Positions 1 to 9,076 of a stretch of 64,000 bases of DNA are shown one piece after another (the first letter of the stretch is position 1; every line of letters starts with the position of its first letter). The position numbers were made by a program, and so were the translations under genes. The stretch spans positions 31,646-95,645 of the forward strand of contig CAIVPZ010000140.1 in the NCBI GenBank assembly GCA_903907955.1, written 5' to 3'. The stretch is from an uncultured Acetobacteraceae bacterium (GTDB taxonomy: Bacteria > Pseudomonadota > Alphaproteobacteria > Acetobacterales > Acetobacteraceae). The notes below the pieces were generated by a model. That model was not told the DNA's origin, searched no databases, and worked only from the letters and a program-made list of their open reading frames with translations.

Positions 1-293
1 CCCGAGCTGGGGCGCCTGCCGAGGTATGCCGGCATAGTCGCGGGGGAGACCCGCCAGGCCGTCGGCGGTCGTGCGATGGTCGGTGCTGTAAAGTTCTTCC
101 GGTGCTCCGCGTTTGCCGTTGTTCTGGAGCGCCCAGAGCACGGCGGCAGAGACCGCGACCAACGCGATAGCGGCACCGCCAGCCAGCACCTTGTGCGAAA
201 GGCGGGTGACGCGCGGCCGTTCGGACCGCAGCCGCAGCGACGGGTCCGGAGCCGCCGGCGATGCTGGCCTGGCGTTTCCTTCCGGGTCTTCGC

Positions 294-297
<4 letters not shown>
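1..297 (-). CDS. trbI: TrbI, conjugal transfer protein (N-terminal part, cut by window edge)
   Basis: This is the N-terminal 99 residues of a VirB10-like inner-membrane protein that spans the periplasm and links the inner and outer rings of the type IV secretion channel. The visible part has a proline-rich cytoplasmic start, then one hydrophobic segment (LAGGAAIALVAVSAAVLWAL, about residues 38-57), which fits TrbI/VirB10 topology. The start ATG at 297 overlaps the stop of trbG by 4 bases, so the two are translationally coupled. The C-terminal beta-barrel domain lies beyond position 1. Identification rests on position at the end of a complete trb operon and on topology. Confidence 0.85.
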
Positions 298-1312
<1,015 letters not shown>

Positions 1313-1316
<4 letters not shown>

Positions 1317-2002
1317 TGCCCCAGCTCCTTCGACCAGTTGATGGAATTGACGAAGACCCCGAGCGGGTTCTTCCGCAGCTTGTCGGCGTCGTGCGGGGTC
1401 TGGAGCACGACGGAGAGGATGGCGGTCCAGCGTTCGGTCGAACTCAAACTGCCGTTCTCGTAGCGGCGCTGGATCCAGGCGACGCGGAACGATTCCGGCG
1501 AGGCGCGGATGACGCTGGATACCTCGACGGAGATCTGGATCTTGCCGAGGTTGCCGAAGGGATCATTTGTGCGCGCGTAATCGTTCAGCGCCGCCGCGCC
1601 GCGATCGGTCGTGAAGTCGTATGCGCGCAGCCATTGCTGGCGCAGCACGATCGGATCGGCGGGCAGCCCACGGACATCCTCGATGAAACGCGCGAGGTGG
1701 TAGGCGATCTGCGGGTCGCTCGGCTGATAGTCCGCGCTGGCCGGCGCAATGGCCTGAGCCTGGCCGAGCTTGTCGATCTGGACCACCCAGGGGGTGATGG
1801 TGCCGCGCGCCGATTGCCAGACCAGCCCGCCGGCGAGGCAACCCGAGAGAACCAGCGAACCGAAGGCCATCAACCGCCAGTTCTTCGCCTGAACACGGGC
1901 CGAACCGATCCGCTCGTCCCAGACCTGGGCGGCCTTCTGGTATGGCGTTTCCGGCTCTGGGGTGCGCCCGTAACGCACGGATGGTCGTCGAAACATGCTC
2001 AT
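1313..2002 (-). CDS. trbF: TrbF, VirB8-like T4SS assembly protein
   Basis: 229 residues. TrbF is the VirB8 counterpart, a bitopic inner-membrane protein whose periplasmic NTF2-like domain organises the pore. The sequence shows a short cytoplasmic N-terminus with PYQKAAQVWDERIGSA, one membrane segment (FGSLVLSGCLAGGLVW, about residues 47-62), then the periplasmic domain with WIQRRYENGSLSSTERW and a C-terminal NPLGVFVNSINWSKEL, both hallmarks of TrbF. It overlaps trbL upstream and trbG downstream by 4 bases each. Confidence 0.94.
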
Positions 2003-3294
2003 TTCCCTTCCGAGAGATCGACGGACGCGCCGCCACCGCTGCCGTCACCTGACTTGACCGCGTGGGTGGCGGCGGATGCGCCATGGCTGATGGTCTGGGA
2101 GCGCCTCATCCGCTTCGCCCAATCGGGCGGGCTGCCTGACGTTGACGATCCGGCAGGGGACGCAGCGCCGGCAGCGTCTCCGCCGTCGCTCGCCGCCTCT
2201 CCCGTTACGGCCCGGCCGCCGGCTTCGAAGCTCGATCTGAGGTTCGCGGCAGCACGCCGAAGCGGACTGGTGACCGCCTCGGCGGCCTTGGAGATGCCAG
2301 AGGTCGCAACCCCGGAGGCGCCGCCCGCGCGATAAGCGGCGGTGGCGCCTCCGGCGAGCGCCGCACCGCCGCGGGCTGCACCGGCAGCGGCGCCACCGAT
2401 GAGTCCCGCGCCGCCCGCCGCTAGACCGGCGCCAGCCGCGACAATGCCGCCAGCGGCGAGGCCAGTCGCGACGGCAGCACCTGCGCCGAGTTGGGGGCCG
2501 CCCGACACCAGCCCGTTTGCGATGCCAGGCCCGAAGATGCCGAGGCCGAGCAGCGCCAGCGCCGCGAGCACGATCGCCATGGCGTCGTCGATCGACGGCT
2601 GTGCGCCGCCGAAGCCCGCGGTGAACTGGGCGAACAGCGTCGAGCCGATGCCGACGATGACGGCGAGCACCAGCACCTTGATGCCGGAGGATACGACGTT
2701 GCCGAGCACGCGCTCGGCGGCGAAGGCGGTCTTGCCGAACAGGCCGAAGGGAATCAGTACGAACCCGGCAAGCGTCGTCAGCTTGAATTCTATGAGGGTG
2801 ATGAAGAGCTGGATCGCGAGAATGAAGAAGGCGAGCAGCACCATCACCCAGGCGAAGAGCAGCACCGTGATCTGGATGAAGTTCTCGAAGAACGAGACGT
2901 AGCCCATCAGGCCGGAGATCGAGTCGAGTATGGGGCGGCCGGCATCGAGGCCGACCTGCGCGATACGGCCAGGTCGAAGGAAATCCGCCTCGGCCATACC
3001 CGTGCCGGATGCTTTCAGACCGAGCCCGGCGAAGCTCTCGAAGACGATGCGGGAGAGACTGTTCCAATTGCCGATGAGGTAGGCGAAGACACCGACAAAG
3101 AGCGTCTTCTTCACCAGCCGCGCGATGATGTCGTCGTCGGCGCCCCAGGACCAGAATAGTGCGGCCAGCGTGATGTCGATCACGATCAGCGTGGTCGCGA
3201 TGAAGGCGACCTCGCTGCCGAGCAAGCCGAAGCCGCTGTCGATGTACTGGGTGAAGACCGCCAGGAAACGGTCGATGACGCCGGTGCCGCCCAT
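1999..3294 (-). CDS. trbL: TrbL, polytopic inner-membrane T4SS protein
   Basis: 431 residues, VirB6/TrbL family, the multi-spanning inner-membrane channel component. I chose ATG 3294 (MGGTGVIDRF) because the longer upstream frame is just the trbK coding region in another frame. About six hydrophobic segments occupy residues 20-260, followed by a very Gly/Ala-rich region (about 260-345) and a low-complexity hydrophilic C-terminus, as usual for TrbL. The start is 1 base after the trbK stop on the transcript, and the end overlaps trbF. Confidence 0.92.
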   Translation of the reverse strand: MGGTGVIDRFLAVFTQYIDSGFGLLGSEVAFIATTLIVIDITLAALFWSWGADDDIIARLVKKTLFVGVFAYLIGNWNSLSRIVFESFAGLGLKASGTGMAEADFLRPGRIAQVGLDAGRPILDSISGLMGYVSFFENFIQITVLLFAWVMVLLAFFILAIQLFITLIEFKLTTLAGFVLIPFGLFGKTAFAAERVLGNVVSSGIKVLVLAVIVGIGSTLFAQFTAGFGGAQPSIDDAMAIVLAALALLGLGIFGPGIANGLVSGGPQLGAGAAVATGLAAGGIVAAGAGLAAGGAGLIGGAAAGAARGGAALAGGATAAYRAGGASGVATSGISKAAEAVTSPLRRAAANLRSSFEAGGRAVTGEAASDGGDAAGAASPAGSSTSGSPPDWAKRMRRSQTISHGASAATHAVKSGDGSGGGASVDLSEGK

Positions 3295-3295
3295 C

Positions 3296-3673
3296 TTATC
3301 GCTCGTCCTTCGGCGTGGGTTGATCGAGCGGCCTGGTGCCCGTTGCGACGTTCGGCGACGTTCGCGCGCTGTGGAACATTTCGGCCGGCGAGGGTTCCGA
3401 GGGACGGCTGCCGCCGCCAAGGAAGCGGCGTCGGTTCTCGGCCCACGCATGCAGGCAGCCAGCGTCGTGCGCGCCGGCTTCTCCAAGGATCTGGCAGCGG
3501 GCCAACTCGGCCCGGAGGAGATCGGCATCGACGGCCGCGGGCGAAGCTGTCGAGCCCTCAGCGGGCTTACGATCGCCATGCCGGAACTGGATGGCGGTCG
3601 CGGCGATCGCGACCAGCACGAACGCCATCGCCGCCGCCCGTGCCGTCATTGCCGCGGTGATGCGCGGCGTCAT
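3296..3673 (-). CDS. trbK: TrbK-alt entry-exclusion-type protein
   Basis: 125 residues. Start at 3673 overlaps the trbJ stop. One N-terminal hydrophobic segment (AAAMAFVLVAIAATAIQF, about residues 13-30) is followed by a small periplasmic region with two cysteines (ELARCQILGEAG...GCLHAW) and a disordered tail. This matches the TrbK-alt type found in alphaproteobacterial trb operons between trbJ and trbL. The expected role is entry exclusion, keeping a host that already carries the element from receiving another copy; that role is inferred from family and position. Confidence 0.85.
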   Translation of the reverse strand: MTPRITAAMTARAAAMAFVLVAIAATAIQFRHGDRKPAEGSTASPAAVDADLLRAELARCQILGEAGAHDAGCLHAWAENRRRFLGGGSRPSEPSPAEMFHSARTSPNVATGTRPLDQPTPKDER

Positions 3674-4413
3674 CAGTGAAACATCGTGATAGCGGTGGGC
3701 TGGTAGCCCGAGCCGGGCGTCAGGAAGCGGCGAAGCTGTTCCTTCGCCTGATCCTGAGCCGCGGCTTGCTGGGCGGACTGAAGCGTCTGCGCGCGTCCCT
3801 GGGCCGCGACCGCGGCCGTGAGGTCCGCGAGCTGCTGTGCCTGGAGCGCGAGCATCTGATTGCCCGCCTGCGTCGCCTGGAGCGCTCCGGTCGCGGACTG
3901 GCTCGACGTGACCAGCGCCGACATCTGCGTGCGGTTGGTGTCGAGATTGCCGACGACGCCGGCCTGGACGCGCATGGCGTCCTGCAAGCCTCCGACCGAG
4001 TTCTGCCACCGCTGTTGAGCGTTGGCGATCAGCGCCTGATTGGACTGGCTGGCGTTCGCGCCGCCATAGGTGGTCTGGAACGCGTGGTCGATCTGCTGAA
4101 CATTGTAGGCAATGTTCTGCGCCTGGGAGAGGAGCTGCTGGGTGCGCTGGATCGACGATTGAAGCTGTTGCAGCGAAGAGTAAGGCAGGCTCGCGAGATT
4201 GCGCGCCTGGTTGATCAGCATCTGCGCTTCGTTCTGCAGCGAGGTGATCTGGTTGGTGATCTGCTGAAGCTCGCGCGCGGCTGTCAGCACATTCTGGGAG
4301 AAGTTGTTCGGGTCGAAGACGATCCATTGCGCGAAGGCCGGCGGCGCTGCGACGGCAAGCGAAAGGGCAAGCGCGCTCGATGCCGCCAACCGGCGAAGAC
4401 GAATACGGGTCAT
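3673..4413 (-). CDS. trbJ: TrbJ, VirB5-like pilus-associated protein
   Basis: 246 residues, secreted VirB5/TrbJ family. A clear Sec signal peptide ends at about residue 28 (SLAVAAPPAFA). The mature part begins WIVFDPNNFSQN, the diagnostic TrbJ start, and continues as long Gln-rich amphipathic helices (coiled coil) over most of its length. ATG 4413 was chosen because it places the signal peptide at the N-terminus; the longer frame lacks one. The start overlaps the trbE stop by 4 bases. Confidence 0.95.
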   Translation of the reverse strand: MTRIRLRRLAASSALALSLAVAAPPAFAQWIVFDPNNFSQNVLTAARELQQITNQITSLQNEAQMLINQARNLASLPYSSLQQLQSSIQRTQQLLSQAQNIAYNVQQIDHAFQTTYGGANASQSNQALIANAQQRWQNSVGGLQDAMRVQAGVVGNLDTNRTQMSALVTSSQSATGALQATQAGNQMLALQAQQLADLTAAVAAQGRAQTLQSAQQAAAQDQAKEQLRRFLTPGSGYQPTAITMFH

Positions 4414-6851
4414 GTCTGTGTCTCCAGATTTCGGAGGGCGGGGATGAGGTCGGCCGCCCAACCGGCGTCCCGCAGACGCAGCCAGGCGGAAAGGAAGCCG
4501 TCGCGTCCGTGCTCGGCGAGCAGGCGCTCGATGGCGGCCTGGTCGGACTTCGATGATGCGGCGGTGAAGGCCAGCCCGACGTCGCCGAGGCCCAATTCGA
4601 ACAGGCGGTTGCCCCGTCGCGATTGGCAGTAGTAGTCGCGCTTCGGCGTGGCGCGCGCCAGGATCTCGATCTGCCGGTCGTTCAGGCCGAAGCGGCGGTA
4701 GATGGCGGTGATCTGCGGCTCGATCGCGCGCTCGTTCGGCAGGAACAGCCGCGTCGGGCAACTCTCGATGATGGCGGGTGCAATGGCGCTGCCATCGATA
4801 TCCGAAAGGGATTGGGTGGCGAAAATGACGCTCGCGTTCTTCTTGCGCAGCGTCTTCAGCCATTCGCGGAGCTGGCCGGCGAATCCTTCGTCATCGAGGG
4901 CGAGCCAGCCTTCATCGACGATCAGCAGTGTTGGCCGCCCGTCGAGCCGGGCTTCGATGCGGTGGAAGAGATACGCCAGGACGGCTGGCGCCGCGCCGGT
5001 GCCGATGAGGCCTTCGGTCTCGAATGCCTGGACACTGGCTTCGCCGAGACGTTCGGCCTCGGCGTCGAGCAGGCGGCCGTAGGGACCGCCGAGACAATAG
5101 GATTGCAAGGCGCGCTTCAGGGCCTGCGATTGCAGCAATACCGACAGGCCGGTCAGCGTGCGTTCCGCGATCGGCGCGCTGGCAAGCGACGAGAGCGCCG
5201 ACCACAGATGATCCTTCGCCTCCGGCGTGACGCTGATCTTCTCGCGCGCGAGGATGGCGGCGATCCATTCCGCCGCCCAGCCGCGTTCGGCCGCATCGTC
5301 GATCAGAGCCAGCGGCTGCAAAGCCACGGGCTCGGTCGCATCGCCGGACAGCGCGCCGCCGAGATCATGCCAGTCGCCGCCCATCGCGAGCGCCGCGGCA
5401 CGGATCGAGCCGCCGAAGTCGAAGGCGAAAATCTGGGAGCCGGCGTATCGGCGGAACTGCAACGCCATCAGCGCCAGCAGCACCGACTTGCCGGCGCCGG
5501 TCGGCCCGACCACGAGCGTGTGTCCGACATCGCCGACGTGAAGGCTGAAGCGGAACGGCGTCGAGCCTTCGGTCCGCGCGAAGAACAGTGGCGGCGCCTT
5601 GAAATGCTCGTCGCGCGCCGGGCCGGCCCAGACCGCCGAGAGCGGGATCATGTGCGCGATGTTGAGCGTCGAGACCGGCGGTTGACGGACATTGGCGTAG
5701 GCATGGCCTGGCAACGATCCGAGCCACGCTTCGACCACGTTGACCGTCTCGGCCATGCAGGTGAAATCGCGGCCCTGGATGACCTTCTCGACGAGACGCA
5801 GCTTTTCGTCGGCGTTGCGCGGATCGTTGTCCCAGACAGTCACGGTCGCGGTGACGTAAGCCTGCCCGATAACGTCCGAACCCAACTCCTGGAGGGCGGC
5901 ATCCGCGTCCATCGCCTTGTTGTGGGCGTCGGTGTCGAGCAGGGCCGACGCCTCGTTGGTCATCACCTCCTTGAGGATCGCGGCGATTGACTTGCGCTTG
6001 GCGAACCATTGCCGCCGGATCTTGGTCAGCAGCTTCGTCGCATCGGTCTTGTCGAGCATAATCGCGCGGGTGGACCAGCGGTACGGGAAGGCCAGCCGAT
6101 TGAGTTCGTCGAGGAGCCCTGGCGTGGTCGAAGTCGGGAAGCCGACGACGGTCAGCACGCGCAGATGCGCGCTACCCAGCATCGGCTCCAGCCCGCCGGT
6201 CAGCGGCTGGTCCGCCAGCACGGCGTCGAGGTGCATGGGAATTTCGGGCACGCGGACGCGCTGACGCTTGGTCGAGATGGTGGCGTGCAGATAGGTCAGC
6301 GTTTCGGCGTCATCGAGCCAGGCGCTCTCGGGCATGAAGCCCTCGACCAGCTGAAGGACGCGACCGGTGCGATCGATGAAGCCGCGCAACGCCTCGCGGG
6401 CATTGGCCCCTTCGGCTCGCTCACGGCCTTCGTAGAGGAACCGCTCAGCGCGAGCGGCGTCTTCGGCTGGTGGCAAATGAAGGAACGTCACGAAGTAGCT
6501 GGACTCGAAGTGAACGCCTTCCTCTTCGAATTCCGCCTTGCGCTCGGCCTCGACGAGGGCCGACGCGGCGTCGGGAAAGCGGCTTTCCGGATAATGGAAG
6601 GCGGGATGGCGCTGGGCCTCGACGAAGACCGCCCATCCCGATCCCAGGCGCCGCAACGCATTGTTCAGCCGCCCGGCGACGGCGACGAGTTCAGCCGGCA
6701 CCGCGCTATTCAGATCGGGACCGCGAAACCGCGCCGTGCGCTGGAAGCTGCCATCCTTGTTGAGGACGACGCCTTCGTCGACCAGCGCCGCCCAGGGCAG
6801 GAAATCCGCGAGACGGGTGGTCGGGCGGCGATATTCGGCGAGGTTCATCAT
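4410..6851 (-). CDS. trbE: TrbE, T4SS ATPase (VirB4 family)
   Basis: 813 residues, full length for the family. TrbE is the VirB4-type cytoplasmic ATPase that powers pilus assembly and DNA transfer. The N-terminus MMNLAEYRRPTTRLADFLPWA is typical. The CagE/TrbE/VirB domain occupies roughly residues 180-390, followed by Walker A GPTGAGKSV (about 447-455) and Walker B LLIVDEGWLALD (about 645). RASP-like FATQSLSDI and a C-terminal GLAFTAASS segment also fit. It overlaps trbJ downstream and is separated from trbD by 24 bases. Confidence 0.97.
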   Translation of the reverse strand: MMNLAEYRRPTTRLADFLPWAALVDEGVVLNKDGSFQRTARFRGPDLNSAVPAELVAVAGRLNNALRRLGSGWAVFVEAQRHPAFHYPESRFPDAASALVEAERKAEFEEEGVHFESSYFVTFLHLPPAEDAARAERFLYEGRERAEGANAREALRGFIDRTGRVLQLVEGFMPESAWLDDAETLTYLHATISTKRQRVRVPEIPMHLDAVLADQPLTGGLEPMLGSAHLRVLTVVGFPTSTTPGLLDELNRLAFPYRWSTRAIMLDKTDATKLLTKIRRQWFAKRKSIAAILKEVMTNEASALLDTDAHNKAMDADAALQELGSDVIGQAYVTATVTVWDNDPRNADEKLRLVEKVIQGRDFTCMAETVNVVEAWLGSLPGHAYANVRQPPVSTLNIAHMIPLSAVWAGPARDEHFKAPPLFFARTEGSTPFRFSLHVGDVGHTLVVGPTGAGKSVLLALMALQFRRYAGSQIFAFDFGGSIRAAALAMGGDWHDLGGALSGDATEPVALQPLALIDDAAERGWAAEWIAAILAREKISVTPEAKDHLWSALSSLASAPIAERTLTGLSVLLQSQALKRALQSYCLGGPYGRLLDAEAERLGEASVQAFETEGLIGTGAAPAVLAYLFHRIEARLDGRPTLLIVDEGWLALDDEGFAGQLREWLKTLRKKNASVIFATQSLSDIDGSAIAPAIIESCPTRLFLPNERAIEPQITAIYRRFGLNDRQIEILARATPKRDYYCQSRRGNRLFELGLGDVGLAFTAASSKSDQAAIERLLAEHGRDGFLSAWLRLRDAGWAADLIPALRNLETQT

Positions 6852-6875
6852 CGGGCGATGTCCATTGAGTGGGCC

Positions 6876-7154
6876 TCAGACGCCGAGATGGCCGGGGATG
6901 CGCAGATGGCGGCGCACCACATCGACGAACATCGGATCGCGCTTCGCCGCCCAGACCGCGGCGGTGTGTCCGATCACCCAAAGCAGCAGCCCGGGAATCC
7001 ACAGGCGAAGGCCGAGGCCCAGTGCCGCGGCCAATGTCCCGTTCAGGATCGCAACGGCGCGAGGCGCCCCGCCGAGCAGGATTGGCTCGGTCAACGCCCG
7101 GTGAACGGGAGCGACAAAGCCTGGAACGGTCTCGTCCGCGGCGAGCGTCGCCAT
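6876..7154 (-). CDS. trbD: TrbD, small inner-membrane T4SS protein
   Basis: 92 residues, VirB3-like. It has the expected N-terminal P-V-HRALTEPILLGGAPR motif followed by two hydrophobic segments (about residues 34-50 and 51-67) and DPMFVDVVRRHL at the C-terminus. The start at 7154 overlaps the stop of trbC. Role: inner-membrane partner of the TrbE ATPase in pilus assembly. Confidence 0.93.
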   Translation of the reverse strand: MATLAADETVPGFVAPVHRALTEPILLGGAPRAVAILNGTLAAALGLGLRLWIPGLLLWVIGHTAAVWAAKRDPMFVDVVRRHLRIPGHLGV

Positions 7155-7483
7155 CAGATCAGCGCCCCACCGCCGAAGGAGAAGAACGACAGAAAGAAGC
7201 TCGAGGCGGCGAACGCGATCGACAGACCGAACACGATCTGGATCAGCCGCCTGAATCCGCCCGAGGTGTCGCCGAACGCCAGGGTCAGCCCGGTGACGAT
7301 GATGATGATCACCGCGAGGATCTTGGCCACCGGCCCTTCGACCGATTGCAGGATCTGGTTGAGCGGTTGCTCCCACGGCATGTTCGAGCCGGCGGCCCAG
7401 GCGGGGGCGCTGGTCAGCGTCACGAAGCCGATCGCGGCGGCGGTGGCGATATGCTGGCGGATGGGAAACGCTCGGCGGATCAT
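7154..7483 (-). CDS. trbC: TrbC, prepilin (VirB2 family)
   Basis: 109 residues. It has an N-terminal signal sequence ending near TSAPAWAAGS (about residue 31), then MPWEQPLNQILQSVEGPVA and two strongly hydrophobic segments, the standard TrbC/VirB2 layout. After leader removal the peptide would form the conjugative pilus. The TraF-like peptidase at 15365-15910 is the likely enzyme for the second processing and cyclisation step, as known for RP4 TrbC. ATG 7483 overlaps the trbB stop by 4 bases. Confidence 0.95.
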   Translation of the reverse strand: MIRRAFPIRQHIATAAAIGFVTLTSAPAWAAGSNMPWEQPLNQILQSVEGPVAKILAVIIIIVTGLTLAFGDTSGGFRRLIQIVFGLSIAFAASSFFLSFFSFGGGALI

Positions 7484-8478
7484 AGCTGGTCTCCTGCGGG
7501 TGAAATTGCGTAGTCGCCGGCCTGTCCCAGCCCGGTGACCTGGACGAGTTCCGCGAGCCGCCGCTGCGACCCGCGGCCGGTGAGCACCGCGACCACGTTG
7601 ATGGTCTCGGCGATGAGGGCGCGCGGAACGGTGACGACGGCTTCCTGGATGAGCTGCTCGAGCCGGCGCAGCGCGCCGATGCCGGTGCCGGCGTGGATGG
7701 TCCCGATGCCGCCGGGATGGCCGGTGCCCCAGGCCTTGAGGAGATCGAGCGCCTCGGCGCCGCGCACCTCGCCGATCGGGATCCGGTCGGGGCGCAGCCG
7801 CAGCGAAGAGCGCACGAGATCGGAGAGCGAAACGACACCGTCCTTGGTGCGCAGCGCGACCAGGTTGGGCGCCTGGCACTGGAGTTCGCGGGTGTCTTCG
7901 ATCAGCACCACGCGGTCGGCGGTCTTGGCGACCTCGGCGAGCAAGGCGTTGGTGAGGGTGGTCTTGCCGGTCGAGGTGCCGCCCGCGACGAGGATGTTGC
8001 GGCGCTCGGCCACCGCGCGGCGCAGCACCACCGCTTGCGCCGGTGTCATGATGCCGGCGGCCGCGTAATCATCGAGCGTGAAGACAGCGACCGCGGGTTT
8101 GCGGATCGCGAATGCCGGGGCCGCCACGACAGGCGGCAGAAGACCCTCGAACCGTTCACCGGTCTCGGGAAGCTCGGCCGATACGCGCGGCGCGCCGGCG
8201 TGAACTTCGGCGCCGACATGGTGCGCGACGAGGCGGACGATGCGCTCGCCGTCGGCGGCGGAGAGGCGCTCTCCTGTATCGGCCAGTCCGGTCGACAGTC
8301 TGTCGATCCAGAGCCTGCCGTCGGGGTTCAGCATCACCTCTACGATTACCGGGTCTTCGAGGAAGGCGGCGATGGCCGGACCGAGGGCGGTGCGCAGCAT
8401 GCGCGCGCCTCGTGAAACCGCCTCGGACTGGAAGGACTGGACCGCCACGTTCGACCCCGCTTCGAGCCGACCGCACAT
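7480..8478 (-). CDS. trbB: TrbB, T4SS secretion ATPase (VirB11 family)
   Basis: 332 residues from ATG 8478. A GTG about 10 codons inside (VAVQSF) is an alternative start. It is a hexameric VirB11-type traffic ATPase. Visible motifs are the N-terminal domain with [18 protein letters not shown], Walker [11 protein letters not shown] (about residues 164-173), an Asp box [12 protein letters not shown], Walker B-like [16 protein letters not shown], and the His box [14 protein letters not shown]. It is the first trb gene of the operon; 141 bp separate it from the RHH gene upstream. Confidence 0.97.
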   Translation of the reverse strand: MCGRLEAGSNVAVQSFQSEAVSRGARMLRTALGPAIAAFLEDPVIVEVMLNPDGRLWIDRLSTGLADTGERLSAADGERIVRLVAHHVGAEVHAGAPRVSAELPETGERFEGLLPPVVAAPAFAIRKPAVAVFTLDDYAAAGIMTPAQAVVLRRAVAERRNILVAGGTSTGKTTLTNALLAEVAKTADRVVLIEDTRELQCQAPNLVALRTKDGVVSLSDLVRSSLRLRPDRIPIGEVRGAEALDLLKAWGTGHPGGIGTIHAGTGIGALRRLEQLIQEAVVTVPRALIAETINVVAVLTGRGSQRRLAELVQVTGLGQAGDYAISPAGDQL

Positions 8479-8619
8479 CGCGATCGGTGATGGGGACGAT
8501 TAGAAAGGGCAGGAATTGGGGCGGTTCAACAAGCCTGTGGGCGTAGTAGCGCCCTGGCGTACATAGACAGGGAGACGGCGAGCCGATGGCTTGGAGGGCG
8601 CATGCCGTTTGGCTCAAAC

Positions 8620-9066
8620 TTACTGGCCGTCGTTCGAATCTTCCAATGGCTCTGGCGTCGTGATTCCCGCGACGTCATTGGGAATTTCCTGCAGAAGACA
8701 TTGCCCTTTCTGCAGGCGGCGCCCGAGCGCCTCGATGAACCCCTCATAGCGCTCGCGGCCCTTTACCTGCGCGACGGCCTGCGCGTCGCTTGGCAGGGGC
8801 GGCGTAATGGTCAGCCAAAATCGCACGAATAGCGCCAGCGTTTCGGTCGAGATGCCGACATTCCGCTCAAGCCTTTGCACCTGGCGCGACAGCCTATCGA
8901 GACGGCGGGTGAAGGCGGCTTCGCGCCGATCTGCGCCATCCGGCGAAAGGAAGGACGCGACGGCCGCTTCGACGATTGCCGAGCGCGATAACCCTTTGCG
9001 GTCGGCCAGATCCGCGATTTGCTTCAACAAAGCCGGCGGGAAATAGACATTCATCCGGTCGCGCAT
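8620..9066 (-). CDS. CopG-type ribbon-helix-helix DNA-binding protein
   Basis: 148 residues. The N-terminal 45 residues, RMNVYFPPALLKQIADLA then KGLSRSAIVEAAVASFL, form a ribbon-helix-helix fold, followed by a helical region with RLDRLSRQVQRLERN. Genes of this type sit between traG and trbB in alphaproteobacterial ICEs and probably regulate transfer or act as relaxosome accessories. It starts 10 bp after the traG stop on the transcript. ATG 9066 is used; an inner ATG (MNVYF) four codons later is equally possible. Confidence 0.85.
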   Translation of the reverse strand: MRDRMNVYFPPALLKQIADLADRKGLSRSAIVEAAVASFLSPDGADRREAAFTRRLDRLSRQVQRLERNVGISTETLALFVRFWLTITPPLPSDAQAVAQVKGRERYEGFIEALGRRLQKGQCLLQEIPNDVAGITTPEPLEDSNDGQ

Positions 9067-9076
9067 CGGCTGCCTT